64,000 nucleotides of DNA from NCBI RefSeq assembly GCF_963691685.1, contig NZ_OY829290.1, positions 1,488,001 to 1,552,000 of the forward strand, given 5' to 3'. The notes under the pieces are model-generated. The model had not been told where the DNA came from. It worked only from the letters and a program-made list of their open reading frames with translations, and did no database searches. The stretch is from Thalassovita sp. (lineage in GTDB: Bacteria; Pseudomonadota; Alphaproteobacteria; Rhodobacterales; Rhodobacteraceae). Positions 48,598 to 57,709 of this stretch are shown here, piece by piece. A program made the position numbers and the translations under genes. The stretch's first letter is position 1; each line of letters opens with the position of its first letter.

Positions 48598-50130
48598 ATG
48601 TCCCTGATTTCCCTGAACAAAACCGCTGTCATTTTCGCGGATCCTCTGTTTCGCGACCTCTCACTCACGCTGAACAAAGGTGACCGCCTGGGTGTGATCG
48701 CCGCCAACGGGCGCGGTAAATCCACCTTGCTGTCGCTGCTGTCAGGCACGCTGGACCCCACCGAGGGGGAGCGCACCACCGCCCGTGGCCTGCGCCCAGC
48801 CCTGGTGCCGCAGCATGTGCCTGACGATCTGTTGCCCCTCAGCCTTTATGACGTGGTGCTGGGGGCGCTGGACACTGATCTGGCCGAACACGAAAGCTGG
48901 CGGGTGGATGTGGTTTTGGCAGATCTGCAGGTGCCTTATGGGTTGTGGCACCAGCCGATGACCACGCTGTCCGGCGGCTGGCAACGGGTGGCGCTGTTGG
49001 CGCGGGCCTGGATCGCAGAGCCCGATGTCTTGCTGATGGATGAGCCGACCAACCATCTGGATCTGCAGCGGATCGGCATCCTACAGGACTGGCTGGCCAC
49101 AGTGGCCCGGCAGGTGGCCTGTGTGATCGTCAGCCATGACCGCGCCTTTCTGGAAGCGACCTGCAATCGCAGCCTGTTCCTGCGCCCAGAAGGGTCCCCA
49201 CAGTATGCGCTGTCCTATGGCGCCGCGCGCGCTGCGCTGGTGGAACATGACGCGGCCCAGGCGCGCCAGTTTGAAAATGACATGGCCAAAGCGGGCCAGT
49301 TGCGGCGCCAGGCGGCGAAGCTGAAAAACACTGGGATCAACTCGGGCTCGGACCTGTTGCTGACCAAGACCAAACAGCTGACCGCCCGGGCGGACAGGCT
49401 GGAAGAGGCAGCGCGCCCCGCCCAGCAAGACCGTAGCGCCGGGCGGATCCGCCTCGACAGTTCCAGCACCCATAACAAGGCCTTGGTCACGCTGGATCCC
49501 ACTGAGGTTTTGCGGCCCGATGGGGCGCTTTTGTTCAAGGTCCCGCAGCTCTGGATCAACCGGGGTGACCGGGTGGTTTTGCTGGGCGGCAACGGAGCTG
49601 GGAAAACGACGCTGGTCAGACGGGTGATCACCGCATTGACCGGGCAGGATGCGCAGATCCGGGTGGTGCCTTCGGCGGTGCCGGGCGTCTCCACCCAGGA
49701 TCTCAGCCAGCTTGCCCCCTTCAAAACCCCGATGGAGGCGGTGCTGAGCAGTTCCGACATTGGTGATCGGTCTGCCCGGATGGTGCTGGCCGGGGCCGGC
49801 ATGGCGCATCAGATGCAGGACCGCGCCTTGTCAACCTTGTCAGGCGGACAGCGGGCGCGGCTGGCGATGTTGCTGTTGCGTCTGAAACAGCCGAACTTCT
49901 ACGTTCTGGATGAGCCGACCAACCATCTGGACATTGAAGGGCAGGAAGCCTTGGAGGTCGAACTGCAGGCCGAGGGCACCACCGCCCTGATCGTCAGCCA
50001 CGACCGCGCCTTTGTGCGCAACATCGGCACCCGGTTCTGGCAGATCACGCCGCGCGGCACCACTGCCCATCTGCAGGAGGTGGCAGACCCCGAAGCCTTC
50101 TTTGCCAGCCAGATGCAGCTGGAGGCTTAG
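48598..50130 (+). CDS. ABC-F family ATPase
   Basis: A 510-residue protein with two ABC ATPase domains and no membrane segments. First domain: GVIAANGRGKSTL, LSGGWQRVA, DVLLMDEPTNHLD, VSHDRAFL. Second: VLLGGNGAGKTTL, LSGGQRARLA, FYVLDEPTNHLDIEG, VSHDRAFV. The linker (about 220-300) is charged and helical, as in the P-site tRNA interaction motif of ABC-F proteins, which act on ribosomes (EttA, Uup) or give antibiotic tolerance. The subtype is not evident; it lacks the usual YgxYaa arm of Uup/EttA. No clear ribosome-binding site precedes the ATG. The 3' end overlaps the convergent YHS gene by four bases. Confidence 0.92.
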   Translation: MSLISLNKTAVIFADPLFRDLSLTLNKGDRLGVIAANGRGKSTLLSLLSGTLDPTEGERTTARGLRPALVPQHVPDDLLPLSLYDVVLGALDTDLAEHESWRVDVVLADLQVPYGLWHQPMTTLSGGWQRVALLARAWIAEPDVLLMDEPTNHLDLQRIGILQDWLATVARQVACVIVSHDRAFLEATCNRSLFLRPEGSPQYALSYGAARAALVEHDAAQARQFENDMAKAGQLRRQAAKLKNTGINSGSDLLLTKTKQLTARADRLEEAARPAQQDRSAGRIRLDSSSTHNKALVTLDPTEVLRPDGALLFKVPQLWINRGDRVVLLGGNGAGKTTLVRRVITALTGQDAQIRVVPSAVPGVSTQDLSQLAPFKTPMEAVLSSSDIGDRSARMVLAGAGMAHQMQDRALSTLSGGQRARLAMLLLRLKQPNFYVLDEPTNHLDIEGQEALEVELQAEGTTALIVSHDRAFVRNIGTRFWQITPRGTTAHLQEVADPEAFFASQMQLEA

Positions 50131-50594
50131 CGGTCCAATACAGCGGGCCAGTTTGCGTTGGCTTTGGCGATGTTGCCCGGCACATCCTCAAGCCAGCGCT
50201 TCTGCACCCCTTTGGAGAAGTTCAGATACAGCTTGCCGTCCACAATACGCCAGGCCTCGGGCACAGTGGGGGCGGTGGCGCCATTTGCGACAGCATAGGC
50301 GCAATAGCCACCAAACTGCGGTGCATAGGCCGCGGGATCGGCGGCGAAGGCGGCGCGGTTGGCCTCCGATGCAAACCGCCAGGTGGCGCCCATCCAGTCA
50401 TGGGTGATGTCCTTGCGGCCCATCACAGGCTTGTTGTCGGTGAAATAGGCCACCACATCCGATCCATCCACGGCTATGCCGTCTTCGGTGTAGATCTTCG
50501 GCGTCGCGGCGCTGGCAAGGCTCGGCAGGCTGAGCGCGGCGGCTGCGGCGGGCAGGGTTAGCAGGATGTGGCGACGGGTCAGTTGGCTGGGCAT
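50127..50594 (-). CDS. Exported YHS-domain protein
   Basis: A 155-residue protein with a twin-arginine-like signal (MPSQLTRRHILLTLPAAAAALSLPSLASA) and a YHS-type domain (VDGSDVVAYFTDNKPVMGRKDITHDWMGATWRFASEANRAAFAADPAAYAPQFGGYCAYAVANG). YHS domains are small metal-binding modules, and this exported type is common and uncharacterised in roseobacters. AAGTCTCCTCCGGTT on the plus strand gives a GGAGGAGACTTAAG ribosome-binding site before the start. Confidence 0.87.
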   Translation of the reverse strand: MPSQLTRRHILLTLPAAAAALSLPSLASAATPKIYTEDGIAVDGSDVVAYFTDNKPVMGRKDITHDWMGATWRFASEANRAAFAADPAAYAPQFGGYCAYAVANGATAPTVPEAWRIVDGKLYLNFSKGVQKRWLEDVPGNIAKANANWPAVLDR

Positions 50595-50755
50595 CTTAAG
50601 TCTCCTCCGGTTCGGTTGATCCCAATGTGGAGGAGGTTTCAGCCCCGCGCTACAGCCCTCACGGTGCTGTGACAGGACGTTAGCCGCTAGGCGGCAATGT
50701 TACAGATGACCCAGCCCAGTGGCACCGCGCCACGGCCAGTCAGTCTCCCCCCTGC

Positions 50756-50778
50756 CTTTCAATGATCCAAAAATACTC
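50756..50778. repeat. 23-bp intergenic repeat, copy 2
   Basis: Same-orientation copy of the segment at 46238-46260 (differences at positions 10, 14 and 15). It lies in the 291-base gap between the YHS gene and pepF, which also holds the pepF terminator and otherwise nothing I can support. Confidence 0.5.
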
Positions 50779-50810
50779 ACTGCGCGACGGTAGCGGCAGG
50801 CGCCGCCGTC

Positions 50811-50862
50811 AAATAAAACAGGCCGCCGAGGTATCCCAAAAAGGTGTCCCTAGGCGGCCTGT
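50811..50862 (-). terminator. Terminator after pepF
   Basis: ACAGGCCGCC (50818-50827) pairs with GGCGGCCTGT (50853-50862); on the minus strand the stem is followed by TTTTATTTG. The loop is 25 bases and partly self-pairing. Confidence 0.8.
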
Positions 50863-50885
50863 CATTAAGGTGTGGATCGGGGGGA

Positions 50886-52706
50886 TCAGTCCTCCATCGC
50901 TTCCAGCTCATCAATCATGCCGGAAATCATGCTGAGGCCCTTGTCCCAGAAGGTCGGGTCGCTGGCGTCCAGGCCGAAGGGGGCCAGCAGTTCCTTGTGG
51001 TGCTTGGATCCGCCTGCTTTTAGCAGGTCAAAATACTTGTCCTGGAAGCCCTCGGGGTTTTCTTCATAGACCGCGTAAAGCGCGTTCACCAACCCGTCGC
51101 CGAAGGCATAGGCGTAGACGTAGAAGGGCGAATGCACGAAGTGCGGGATATAGGCCCAGAAGGTTTCATAGCCTTCCATGAAGTCAAAGGAGTCACCCAG
51201 GCTTTCGGCCTGCACCGACATCCACAGATCGTTGATGTCATCCGGGGTCAGTTCCCCCTCACGACGCGCGGCGTGCAGTTTGCATTCAAAGTCGTAGAAC
51301 GCGATCTGACGCACCACGGTGTTGATCATATCCTCAACCTTACCGGCCAGCAGGATCTTGCGCTCTTCTTTTGTTTCGGCCTTTTCCAGCATCTTGCGGA
51401 AGGTCAGCATTTCCCCAAAGACTGAGGCGGTTTCGGCCAGGGTCAGCGGGGTGGAGGAGAGCATTTCACCCTGTTCGGCTGCCAGCACCTGATGCACGCC
51501 ATGACCCAGCTCATGCGCCAGTGTCATCACATCGCGCGGTTTGCCAAGGTAGTTCAGCATCACATAGGGGTGCACCTCGGTCACGGTGGGGTGGGCGAAG
51601 GCGCCGGGGGCTTTGCCGGGTTTCACACCGGCATCAATCCAGCCCTTGGTGAAGAAGGGATCGGCGATCTCACCCATACGCGGATCAAAGGTGTTGTAAG
51701 CCTCCATGACGGTGTTGGTGGCGGCTTCCCAGTCAACAACCTTGGTGCTTTCCATCGGCAGCGGGGCGTTGCGGTCCCAGACCTGCATCCGGTCCAGACC
51801 CAGCCATTTGCGCTTCAGCTCATAATAGCGGTGGCTCAGTTTGGGGTAGGCTTTGACCACGGCGTCGCGCAGGGCTTCAACCACCTCAGGCTCCACATCG
51901 TTGGACAGGTGGCGGGCGGTCTGCGCGGTGGGCATGGTGCGCCAGCGGTCCACCACCTCTTTTTCCTTGGCCAGCGTGTTGTGGACGCGCGCAAAGGTTT
52001 TGATGTTGGCGCCAAAGACGGTGGCCAGTTCCCGTGCCGCCGCTTCGCGTTTGCTGCGGTCCTGTTCGGTCAGGAAGTTCAGGGTGCCTTCGATATTGTA
52101 CGGCTCACCGTCCACCTCAAAGCCGAGACCGGCAATGGTTTCGTCAAACAGCTTTTCCCAGGCATCCGCGGTGACTGAAAGGTCGTGCAGGAATTTCTCC
52201 AGCTCATCGGACAGCTGGTAAGGTTTCATCGCGCGGGTGCGGTCGAACACCGGTTTGTAGCGCGCCAGATCGGCGTTTTCGGCCTGCATGGCGGCCAGTT
52301 TGTCATCGTCGATCCGGTTCAGTTCCAGCGAATAGAAGACCAGCGGCGTGGTTAAATTGGTGATCGCTTCTTGGCAGTCCGACATGAACTTGGCGCGATC
52401 CGCATCCACCGTCATCTGGTAATAGCGCAGCCCCGCATAGGACATGACGCGGCCGGCCTTGGTCGAGATCTTTTCGTTACGCTGCACACATTCCAGCAGG
52501 CCAGCTGCATCCAGATCGGCCAGCTTGCCTTCATAATCGGCGGCGAAGGCGGCGCATTCCTGTTCCAGCCAGTCCAGATCGGCCTGCAGTTCAGGGGCAT
52601 CGGGGCTGGTGTAGAGATCGGTCAGATCCCACTCGGGCAGGTCCCCCAGATCCTTGGCGCCGGTGTCGGCGGTCACATCGCGAAGCGGGAAGGGCAGTTG
52701 AAACAT
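50886..52706 (-). CDS. pepF: PepF, M3-family oligoendopeptidase F
   Basis: A 606-residue zinc oligopeptidase of the M3B family that degrades peptides of roughly 7-17 residues in the cytoplasm. The metal site is H398-E399-L-G-H402 (TLAHELGHGVHQ) with the third ligand E425 in TLAETASVFGE. The start at 52706 (MFQLPFPLRD) has AAGAGGTG upstream; a 17-residue longer frame is less likely. Single gene with its own terminator. Confidence 0.95.
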   Translation of the reverse strand: MFQLPFPLRDVTADTGAKDLGDLPEWDLTDLYTSPDAPELQADLDWLEQECAAFAADYEGKLADLDAAGLLECVQRNEKISTKAGRVMSYAGLRYYQMTVDADRAKFMSDCQEAITNLTTPLVFYSLELNRIDDDKLAAMQAENADLARYKPVFDRTRAMKPYQLSDELEKFLHDLSVTADAWEKLFDETIAGLGFEVDGEPYNIEGTLNFLTEQDRSKREAAARELATVFGANIKTFARVHNTLAKEKEVVDRWRTMPTAQTARHLSNDVEPEVVEALRDAVVKAYPKLSHRYYELKRKWLGLDRMQVWDRNAPLPMESTKVVDWEAATNTVMEAYNTFDPRMGEIADPFFTKGWIDAGVKPGKAPGAFAHPTVTEVHPYVMLNYLGKPRDVMTLAHELGHGVHQVLAAEQGEMLSSTPLTLAETASVFGEMLTFRKMLEKAETKEERKILLAGKVEDMINTVVRQIAFYDFECKLHAARREGELTPDDINDLWMSVQAESLGDSFDFMEGYETFWAYIPHFVHSPFYVYAYAFGDGLVNALYAVYEENPEGFQDKYFDLLKAGGSKHHKELLAPFGLDASDPTFWDKGLSMISGMIDELEAMED

Positions 52707-52819
52707 GGGGCACCTCTTTTGGTCTGTTAAGGACAGACATATGCCGCAGGTCGACATGCCTCAAGGGGCGTGGTGCCCTCCATGGTGGAAAATGCGCGGT
52801 GCGGTGCTGTTGTTCGGCT

Positions 52820-53791
52820 TTATTCGGCGGCTTCCGCTGTGCTGTCGGCCACCGCGGCCAGATAATGCGCTGCGATATCTGCGGCGAATTGGGTTCGCCG
52901 CTCTTCGTCTTCCATAAGCACTTCGTGTTCACTGTTGGTGACGATCTTCAGCGCACCGTTTGGCCAGGCGGCCATACGGTCCTTGATCCGCTGCGGATCA
53001 ACGATGCGTTCATTGTCGCCCAGATAGGTCAGGCAGGGCTGACTGGGGGAGGGCATCTGCGACAGGGTGCGCATTTCTGACAGCGCTTCATAAAGCCAGT
53101 TGATGCTGGGACCGCCAAGCGACAGGTCGGGCTGGGCGTTGAGTTGCGCCGCCATCAGATCCCACATTGTGCGATCCCGGGTCAGCGTGTTGTCGGCAAA
53201 GTCGCCCTCCAGCACATAGGGCGTCAGGCTGGTGTTGGGGGCCAGTTTGCCGGAAAACCCAGTAAGGCGGCTCAGCCAGCCAATGGACCAGGCCACCGGG
53301 CGCAGCGGGGCAGAAATCAGTATGCCCCACATCGGGCCGGAGAAGGACGCGGCCTTAACCGGCAGGCCTTCGTGCAGGGCGCGCAGGCCAATGCAGCCGC
53401 CCATGGAATGCCCGTGCAGGAAATAGGGTTCTGGCAGGTCCAGATTCCGCGCGGCCTTTAGCGCGGCCTGAACGTCGTGCTGGAAATCCATGAATTTGTC
53501 GACATGGCCGATCAGCCGGTTGTCCAACAGCCTGTCCGCAATGCCCTGTCCGCGCCAGTCGATGGCCAGTGTGGCAAGGCCTGCTTTGGCGAAATCGCCC
53601 GCAGTTGGGGCGTATTTCTCAATATACTCGGTGCGTCCCGGAAACAGCAGAACCGTGCCTTTGGCGGGCTCTGCTGCCTCAGGACGCCAGGCCGCGACCC
53701 GGATGCGCACCCCATCTTCTGCCGTGACCCACCAGGCATCCGCCTTGGGGAAGTCTTGGATGATCTCGGCAAAGAAGGGGGCTTTTTTCAT
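52820..53791 (-). CDS. Alpha/beta hydrolase, monoacylglycerol lipase/lysophospholipase type
   Basis: A 323-residue alpha/beta hydrolase with nucleophile S129 in LHGHSMGG, the oxyanion region LLFPGRTEYIEKY and a C-terminal catalytic His in NSEHEVLMEDEERR. It matches the PldB/serine-aminopeptidase S33 group (lysophospholipase L2, monoglyceride lipase). No signal peptide. Probably lipid remodelling; the next gene on the strand encodes an SCP2 lipid-binding protein upstream by 32 bases, suggesting a joint role. Confidence 0.88.
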   Translation of the reverse strand: MKKAPFFAEIIQDFPKADAWWVTAEDGVRIRVAAWRPEAAEPAKGTVLLFPGRTEYIEKYAPTAGDFAKAGLATLAIDWRGQGIADRLLDNRLIGHVDKFMDFQHDVQAALKAARNLDLPEPYFLHGHSMGGCIGLRALHEGLPVKAASFSGPMWGILISAPLRPVAWSIGWLSRLTGFSGKLAPNTSLTPYVLEGDFADNTLTRDRTMWDLMAAQLNAQPDLSLGGPSINWLYEALSEMRTLSQMPSPSQPCLTYLGDNERIVDPQRIKDRMAAWPNGALKIVTNSEHEVLMEDEERRTQFAADIAAHYLAAVADSTAEAAE

Positions 53792-53823
53792 TTGGGTCGC
53801 TTTCCGTTGGCGTTTAGCTGCGG

Positions 53824-54114
53824 TTAGGCAAATGCGGTGGCCAGTGCCATGGCCTGACCCATGTCACCGTCGATGGTCAGTTTGCCGCTCATGAAGGCGG
53901 AGGTCGGGTTCATTTCACCGGTCAGCATCGCCTCAAAGGTTTCGGCATCTGCGGTCAGGGTAACGTCGGTGTCTTCGTCGCTGGCACGGGCGCCGTCGCC
54001 GTCAACAACGATCGATGCTTCGCCTTCGATGACAAACTTGGCCGAACCGGAGAAGTCAGCGCCTGCCATTTTTTCGTTCAGGGCCTCAACGGCTGCTGCA
54101 ACTTTATCGGTCAT
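53824..54114 (-). CDS. SCP2 sterol-binding-domain protein
   Basis: A 96-residue single-domain SCP2 protein (MTDKVAAAVEALNEKMAGADFSGSAKFVIEGEASIVVD ... ETFEAMLTGEMNPTSAFMSGKLTIDGDMGQAMAL). SCP2 folds bind fatty acids, fatty acyl-CoA or sterols. The start at 54114 has AGAGGAACA upstream; the 22-residue longer frame is rejected. It is upstream of the lipase gene and divergent from the TPR-helicase operon. Confidence 0.92.
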   Translation of the reverse strand: MTDKVAAAVEALNEKMAGADFSGSAKFVIEGEASIVVDGDGARASDEDTDVTLTADAETFEAMLTGEMNPTSAFMSGKLTIDGDMGQAMALATAFA

Positions 54115-54223
54115 GGAAGTGTTCCTCTGCTTTGGGATCCGGCAATCTGTTCCGGATGTTGTGATCCATTCTTTGTCCACCGGGGCTGTTCAAATCCCGG
54201 CTTCGGTCTAAACTTGTCTCACT

Positions 54224-54784
54224 ATGAGCGTAGTTCTAATCAGCCCCAAGCCTATCGTCGCGGCAATCATGACGTTAGTGCTGTTTACGTCACCCGTCAA
54301 AGGCGAGGATACAGCTGTTGCAGATCTGCTGGAGCGGCTGCAACAGGCCGACCCGGTGGAGGCCACCAAGCTGAGCCGGGAGCTGCAATTGGAGTGGTCT
54401 AAATCCGGCTCTGCCTCGATGAACCTATTGTTAAAAAGGGGGAAAGAGGCGCTTGAACGTGGTGAGTTCGACACAGCAGCCGACCACCTGACCGCACTGA
54501 CCGACCATGCGCCGCAGTTTGCCGAAGGCTGGGCGCTCAGGGCGCAGCTGTGGCATCACATGGATCGCCCCGGCCTGGCGCTTTCAGACCTGCAGCAGGT
54601 CCTGGTGCTCAACCCGAATCAGTACGAGTCACTGTTTGGTTTGGCCGTGACCCTTGAGCAACTTGAAGAGCACGAACTGGCGCTGGAGGCCTATCGGCTT
54701 GTGCTGACCATTCACCCGCATTACGAGGAAGCAACGGAAGCCGTTGAACGCCTCGCACCTCAGGTGCAAGGGCAAAGCCTGTAA
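54224..54784 (+). CDS. Exported TPR-repeat protein
   Basis: A 186-residue protein with a signal peptide (PIVAAIMTLVLFTSPVKGE) and about three tetratricopeptide repeats (ALERGEFDTAADHLTALTDHAPQFAEGWALRAQLWHHMDRPGLALSDLQQVLVLNPNQYESLFGLAVTLEQLEEHELALEAYRLVLTIHP). It is probably a periplasmic scaffold; the partner is unknown. It begins the run that includes the helicase, with an 18-base gap. Confidence 0.85.
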   Translation: MSVVLISPKPIVAAIMTLVLFTSPVKGEDTAVADLLERLQQADPVEATKLSRELQLEWSKSGSASMNLLLKRGKEALERGEFDTAADHLTALTDHAPQFAEGWALRAQLWHHMDRPGLALSDLQQVLVLNPNQYESLFGLAVTLEQLEEHELALEAYRLVLTIHPHYEEATEAVERLAPQVQGQSL

Positions 54785-54802
54785 AGACGTCAGGGACAGA
54801 TC

Positions 54803-57655
54803 ATGCCCCAGAATTCCCGGATAACGGCGGTCCTTGGGCCGACCAACACCGGCAAAACCCACTACGCCATCGAACGGATGCTGGCCTATCGCACAGGTGT
54901 GATTGGGTTGCCGCTGCGTCTTTTGGCGCGTGAGGTCTATGACAAGATCGTCGCGGCGCGCGGGCCTTCGGTTGTGGCGCTGGTCACCGGCGAAGAGCGG
55001 ATTGTGCCAGACCGGGCGCAATATTGGGTCTGCACGGTTGAGGCGATGCCAGAGGGCATGGGCTGTGATTTCCTGGCCGTTGACGAAATTCAGCTCTGCG
55101 CTGATCCTGAACGGGGTCATGTTTTCACCGACCGTTTGCTGCGCTCACGGGGGCTGCAGGAAACCATCTTCCTTGGCTCTGATTCTATGCGGCCGGCGAT
55201 TGCTGCGCTGGTTCCGGGTGTGCAGTTCATGCGCCGCGAACGGATGAGCCAACTGGAATACACCGGCTCGCGCAAAATCTCGCGCATGAAACCCCGCGCA
55301 GCCGTGGTTGGGTTTTCGGTTGATGATGTTTACGCCTTTGCTGAATTGATCCGCCGTCAGAAAGGCGGCGCTGCGGTGGTGATGGGGGCGCTTAGCCCGC
55401 GCACCCGCAATGCGCAGGTGGAACTCTACCAGAATGGGGACGTGGACTATCTGGTGGCAACCGATGCCATCGGGATGGGGTTGAACTTGGACATCAACCA
55501 TGTCGCCTTTTCCTCAACCGTGAAATTTGACGGCCGTCGGATGCGCATGCTGATGCCCAATGAACTGGCCCAGATCGCAGGCCGGGCAGGGCGCGGCATG
55601 TCGGACGGCACCTTTGGTGTGACCGGTGAGGCCGAGCCGCTGGACGAAGGTGTGGCGCAGGCGATCATGGATCACCGGTTTGCCCCGGTGCGCAAGCTGC
55701 ATTGGCGCAACGCGCGGCTGCAGTTTGGCACACCGGATGCGCTGATCCGTTCGCTTGAGGCGGCGCCGGATCATGAAATGCTGATCCGTTCGCGCGATGC
55801 CGATGACCTCTTGGCGCTGAAAGCGCTGTCGCAGGTGGCCGAGATTGCCGCCCGTGCCATTGACGGGCCGTCGGTGAAACTGCTGTGGGATGTCTGCCGC
55901 GTGCCGGACTTCCGGGGCATCAGCCACGCCGAACATGCGCAGCTTCTGGAAACTGTTTTTGGCTATCTGCATGAAAAGGGCAAGGTGCCAAATGACTGGT
56001 TGGCCCGGCAGGTGCAACGGATCGACAGGACAGATGGCGACATTGACACATTGTCGAAACGTCTCTCATTTATCCGCACGTGGACCTATGTCGCACAAAG
56101 ATCCGGCTGGGTAGATGACGAAAGTCATTGGCGCGGCGAGACTCGCGCTGTAGAAGACCGATTGTCGGATGCGCTGCACGAGCGTCTGACCCAAAGATTT
56201 GTGGACCGGCGCACATCCGTGCTTTTGCGCCGGCTCAAGCAGAAGGAGGCCCTTTTGGCCGAAGTAAATGATAAGGGTGAAGTGACCGTCGAAGGCGAAT
56301 TCGTCGGTCGTTTGGAAGGGTTCCGTTTCCGTCAGGATAAAGACGCAAGCGGTCAGGAGGCCAAGACGCTGCGTCAGGCCAGCCTGCAGGCACTGGCGCC
56401 GCATTTTTCGCTGCGCGCCGATCGCTTCTACAATGCACCCGATACCGAAATTGATTTCACTGAGCAGGGTGGCCTGATGTGGGGCACCGAGGCGGTGGGC
56501 AAGCTGGTGGCGGGCGCTGATCCGCTGAAGCCGACAGTCACCGCTTTTGTTGACGACGAAGCTGGTGCCGATGTGGCGCAGAAGGTTGAACGTCGCCTGC
56601 AGCATTTCATTGATCGCAAAATTGCCGCCCTGTTTGAGCCGCTTCTGGCGCTGGGCCGGGACGAAGAGCTGAACGGGCTGGCCCGTGGCTTTGCCTTCCA
56701 GATGGTCGAAAACCTTGGCGTCATTCCGCGCGCGCAGGTGGCCGATGAGGTGAAGGCACTGGATCAGGACACCCGTGGCGCGCTGCGCAAACACGGCGTG
56801 CGTTTTGGTCAGTTCACGATCTTCATGCCGCTGATGCTGAAACCGGCGCCGACCCGTCTGCGTCTGGTGCTCTGGGCGCTGGCCAAAGGGCTCGACATCT
56901 TCCCCGAAGCACCGCCGCCCGGTCTGGTCACTGTACCGACCGACAAAGGCGCTGCTGAAGGTTATGACGCGATGGCGGGCTACCGCGCTGCTGGCGAACG
57001 TTCGATCCGCATCGACATGCTGGAACGTCTGGCCGATATGCTGCGCGTTGAAGACAGCCGTGGCGGCTTTGAGGCCAAAGCGGACATGCTGTCGATCACC
57101 GGTATGACGCTGGAGCAGTTTGCAGACCTGATGCAGGGCCTGGGCTACACCGCCGAACGCGGTGAGCGTGTGAAGGTGAAAGCCGCGCCTGTCGCAGTGG
57201 CCGCCGATGCACCTGCTGACGCTGCAGCCGAGGGCGAAGCCCCCGCCGCAGAAGCTGCTGAAGCGCCTACCGAAGACGCTGTGGCTGAAACCCCTGCAGA
57301 AGAGGCCCCCGCTGAGGACGCTGTCGCAGAAGCTGCAACTGAAGAAACCAAGTCTGATGAGGCCGCTGAGCCTGAGATGGAGGTATTCTTTACCTTCGCT
57401 TGGGGCGGACGTCGCAATCAGGGTGGCAACCGTGGCCGTGGCCGTGGGGACCGCAATGAACGCGGCGGCGAGCGTGGTGAGCGCAAAGGCGGCGGTAAGC
57501 CGCGCGGCAAAGGTGGCAAACCCCGTGGCGACGGCAAAGGCCGTGGTGGCCCGAAAGGCGCCAAATCCTATGAGGCCCGTCCGCCGAAGAAGGAAAAGGC
57601 GATCGATCCCGATAACCCCTTCGCAGCAGCGCTGATGGGGCTGAAAAAGGGCTGA
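54803..57655 (+). CDS. SUV3-like ATP-dependent RNA helicase with basic glycine/arginine tail
   Basis: A 950-residue superfamily 2 helicase related to SUV3, the mitochondrial degradosome helicase. Walker A GPTNTGKTH (12-20), DEIQ motif II (94-97), motif VI AQIAGRAGRGMSDG. A middle region carries the SUV3-type domains, followed from about 790 by an alanine/glutamate-rich stretch and then a lysine/arginine/glycine-rich tail (RNQGGNRGRGRGDRNERGG...), likely RNA-binding and disordered. Probable role in RNA turnover. The run continues with an Hsp15-like protein, ferredoxin and CarD. Confidence 0.92.
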   Translation: MPQNSRITAVLGPTNTGKTHYAIERMLAYRTGVIGLPLRLLAREVYDKIVAARGPSVVALVTGEERIVPDRAQYWVCTVEAMPEGMGCDFLAVDEIQLCADPERGHVFTDRLLRSRGLQETIFLGSDSMRPAIAALVPGVQFMRRERMSQLEYTGSRKISRMKPRAAVVGFSVDDVYAFAELIRRQKGGAAVVMGALSPRTRNAQVELYQNGDVDYLVATDAIGMGLNLDINHVAFSSTVKFDGRRMRMLMPNELAQIAGRAGRGMSDGTFGVTGEAEPLDEGVAQAIMDHRFAPVRKLHWRNARLQFGTPDALIRSLEAAPDHEMLIRSRDADDLLALKALSQVAEIAARAIDGPSVKLLWDVCRVPDFRGISHAEHAQLLETVFGYLHEKGKVPNDWLARQVQRIDRTDGDIDTLSKRLSFIRTWTYVAQRSGWVDDESHWRGETRAVEDRLSDALHERLTQRFVDRRTSVLLRRLKQKEALLAEVNDKGEVTVEGEFVGRLEGFRFRQDKDASGQEAKTLRQASLQALAPHFSLRADRFYNAPDTEIDFTEQGGLMWGTEAVGKLVAGADPLKPTVTAFVDDEAGADVAQKVERRLQHFIDRKIAALFEPLLALGRDEELNGLARGFAFQMVENLGVIPRAQVADEVKALDQDTRGALRKHGVRFGQFTIFMPLMLKPAPTRLRLVLWALAKGLDIFPEAPPPGLVTVPTDKGAAEGYDAMAGYRAAGERSIRIDMLERLADMLRVEDSRGGFEAKADMLSITGMTLEQFADLMQGLGYTAERGERVKVKAAPVAVAADAPADAAAEGEAPAAEAAEAPTEDAVAETPAEEAPAEDAVAEAATEETKSDEAAEPEMEVFFTFAWGGRRNQGGNRGRGRGDRNERGGERGERKGGGKPRGKGGKPRGDGKGRGGPKGAKSYEARPPKKEKAIDPDNPFAAALMGLKKG

Positions 57656-57709
57656 TCGCTCTGGCCCATTATGGGCCCAAAGACTGGGGTTGTCCCGCAG
57701 AGGTGTCTT

